Positions 62,821-64,000 of a stretch of DNA of 64,000 bases are shown here, in pieces. Below the pieces are notes generated by a model. That model made no database searches. It saw only the letters and a list, made by a program, of their open reading frames with translations, and was not told where the DNA came from. This DNA is from Meconema thalassinum (taxonomy: Eukaryota > Arthropoda > Insecta > Orthoptera > Tettigoniidae): contig OX336388.2 in assembly GCA_946902985.2 (NCBI GenBank), positions 126,283,346 through 126,347,345 of the forward strand, written 5' to 3'. Position 1 is the stretch's first letter. Each line of letters begins with the position of its first letter. A program made the position numbers and the translations under genes.

Positions 62821-64000
62821 GACTATAATTATTCTTCAAACATTATCATTCAACTTAATTAATATTGTTGATATGATGAACTAAACAGTCATGCGCCAGA
62901 GACATATTCAATAGCAGAAGTGAAGATACAACGATGGAGCTTCGTTAGACAACGTATTATTGAATACAGACGTAGTGTACAGTCCACCTTGTGCATTTTC
63001 GTCAGTCTACGAATACTAATATAACATCAATTAGCAATGGACACATTTCATTCACTATTTATATGAATATTTCCATAATTATATTCCAATGATGAAGCTG
63101 ATACATATTTACGACGGAGAATGGAGACTTATACAGAAGAGATTTGTCGAGATGCTAGGGAAGGTAACCCAGCAACCCAGAAGAATTTGCCAGAAGGATG
63201 TCTTTCGAGCCCAGGCGAATGTTGGTGAATTCCAGAGAGAGACGTTCCTTATCTCTGAGGTCGCAGATCCAAGGTTCGAATGCAGATCCATATCAGTGTC
63301 TTGTACTGAGGAAACATCTAAAGTATTGTGGCAATACTTACATTGATCTTCAAGTTTTCGTCTAAATAAGGTATTAGTGTATCTCAATTGTTATATAGAG
63401 CTTGATTAGTGCCATTCTGAGCAGCGATTTTATTCCATATTTCCAGCAATCTTATTCCAATTGTTCGGCGATTTTATTACATATTTCTATGTTTCCACAT
63501 TTCATGTATTTCAGTGCTTTTATGTATTTTACACTTCTGATGTGTGTGTTGAGATCTTTATGCTTCAAGATTATTTAGAAGATGATTGCATTTCATCTAT
63601 TTTTCAATTTTATTCTACGGATCAGTTGTGGAACTGACATTAAAATTTTGTTTGAGGAGACTAGTCGTTTCGACTCTCGAATTTTAATAATTTCATTTAA
63701 CCAAGTATTCTGACATTGTGTCATAGCTTCAAATTAAATTCTTATTACATTTAATTTGAGCACTTTAATGTAACATCATATTACTTCAAGAAAAGAAGAA
63801 ACATCGAATGATATTGTTATATCATTATTGTACATAAACTATCGACGATCTAAGAAATACTAGTCGTTTGATAAGACCAAAGTTTTAATTCCTATGAACA
63901 TTCTTTGTGTAGAGTGGAAAAACATTTCTACATTGACAAACCTTTCTTATTATCTGTAAAGCTAAGAGCTTTGTTCATTTAATATGTTATAGGAGATTCC
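62821..64000. other. Gene-free flank right of the gypsy element
   Basis: AT-rich host or old repeat DNA. The 85-codon frame at 63089-63346 resembles nothing I know and has no supporting context. No RNA gene or repeat recognised. Confidence 0.4.

Noticed and set aside
63089..63387. 85- and 92-codon frames on opposite strands right of the gypsy element
   Set aside because: Mutually overlapping, no motif or context.

Overview
The window looks like transposon-saturated intergenic DNA from a large arthropod genome, most likely an insect. Evidence is the mix of mariner, Tc1, hAT, PIF/Harbinger and P-superfamily DNA transposons, BEL/Pao and Ty3/gypsy LTR elements, a LINE, several tRNA-derived SINE families and a Maverick/Polinton (adintovirus-like) element. 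I found no convincing host protein-coding gene and no RNA gene. The species cannot be named from sequence alone; a polyneopteran insect is a guess.

Left part (1-29431). A 1.65 kb CTTT/CATT microsatellite is followed by a mariner remnant, a 1.5 kb fold-back MITE (4956-6468, TA duplication) carrying a SINE, and a nine-copy minisatellite. From 10.2 to 19.8 kb is a datable nest: a SINE is split by a 5'-truncated LINE (10528-19726, duplication ATCACAA). The LINE is split by a SINE (11180-11508) and by a minus-strand BEL/Pao element (13405-19389, duplication GGGGT), whose gag holds a two-headed SINE. From 20.3 to 27.6 kb a second, shattered BEL/Pao lies on the plus strand, broken by a hAT pseudogene (itself holding a Harbinger MITE) and by two retroposons.

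Right part (29432-62820) is one nested structure. A Ty3/gypsy element (29437-62815, duplication AGTAT) has 1.8 kb LTRs. Its 5' LTR is split by an 18.6 kb Maverick/Polinton (29690-48289, duplication CGTGAA, 1.6 kb TIRs). The Polinton contains a Tc1 element with an intact transposase ORF. The gypsy pol gene is split by a 3.1 kb P-superfamily element (54080-57201, duplication CTCCCTC) that carries its own SINE. The undamaged 3' LTR preserves the empty Polinton target site.

The Polinton has a leftward block (integrase, a conserved unknown, packaging ATPase). It diverges from a rightward block (fiber-like, pX-like core protein, adenovirus-type protease, penton, major capsid, BIR/IAP-like, two unknowns, phospholipase A2). 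A leftward protein-primed DNA polymerase closes the element. Together these give replication, integration, packaging, maturation and capsid functions. Penton, capsid and polymerase carry frameshifts or in-frame TAG codons, so this copy is probably dead, although its termini are near-perfect. The gypsy element has gag and pol in one frame separated by a UGA-CUA stop context, which suggests translational readthrough.
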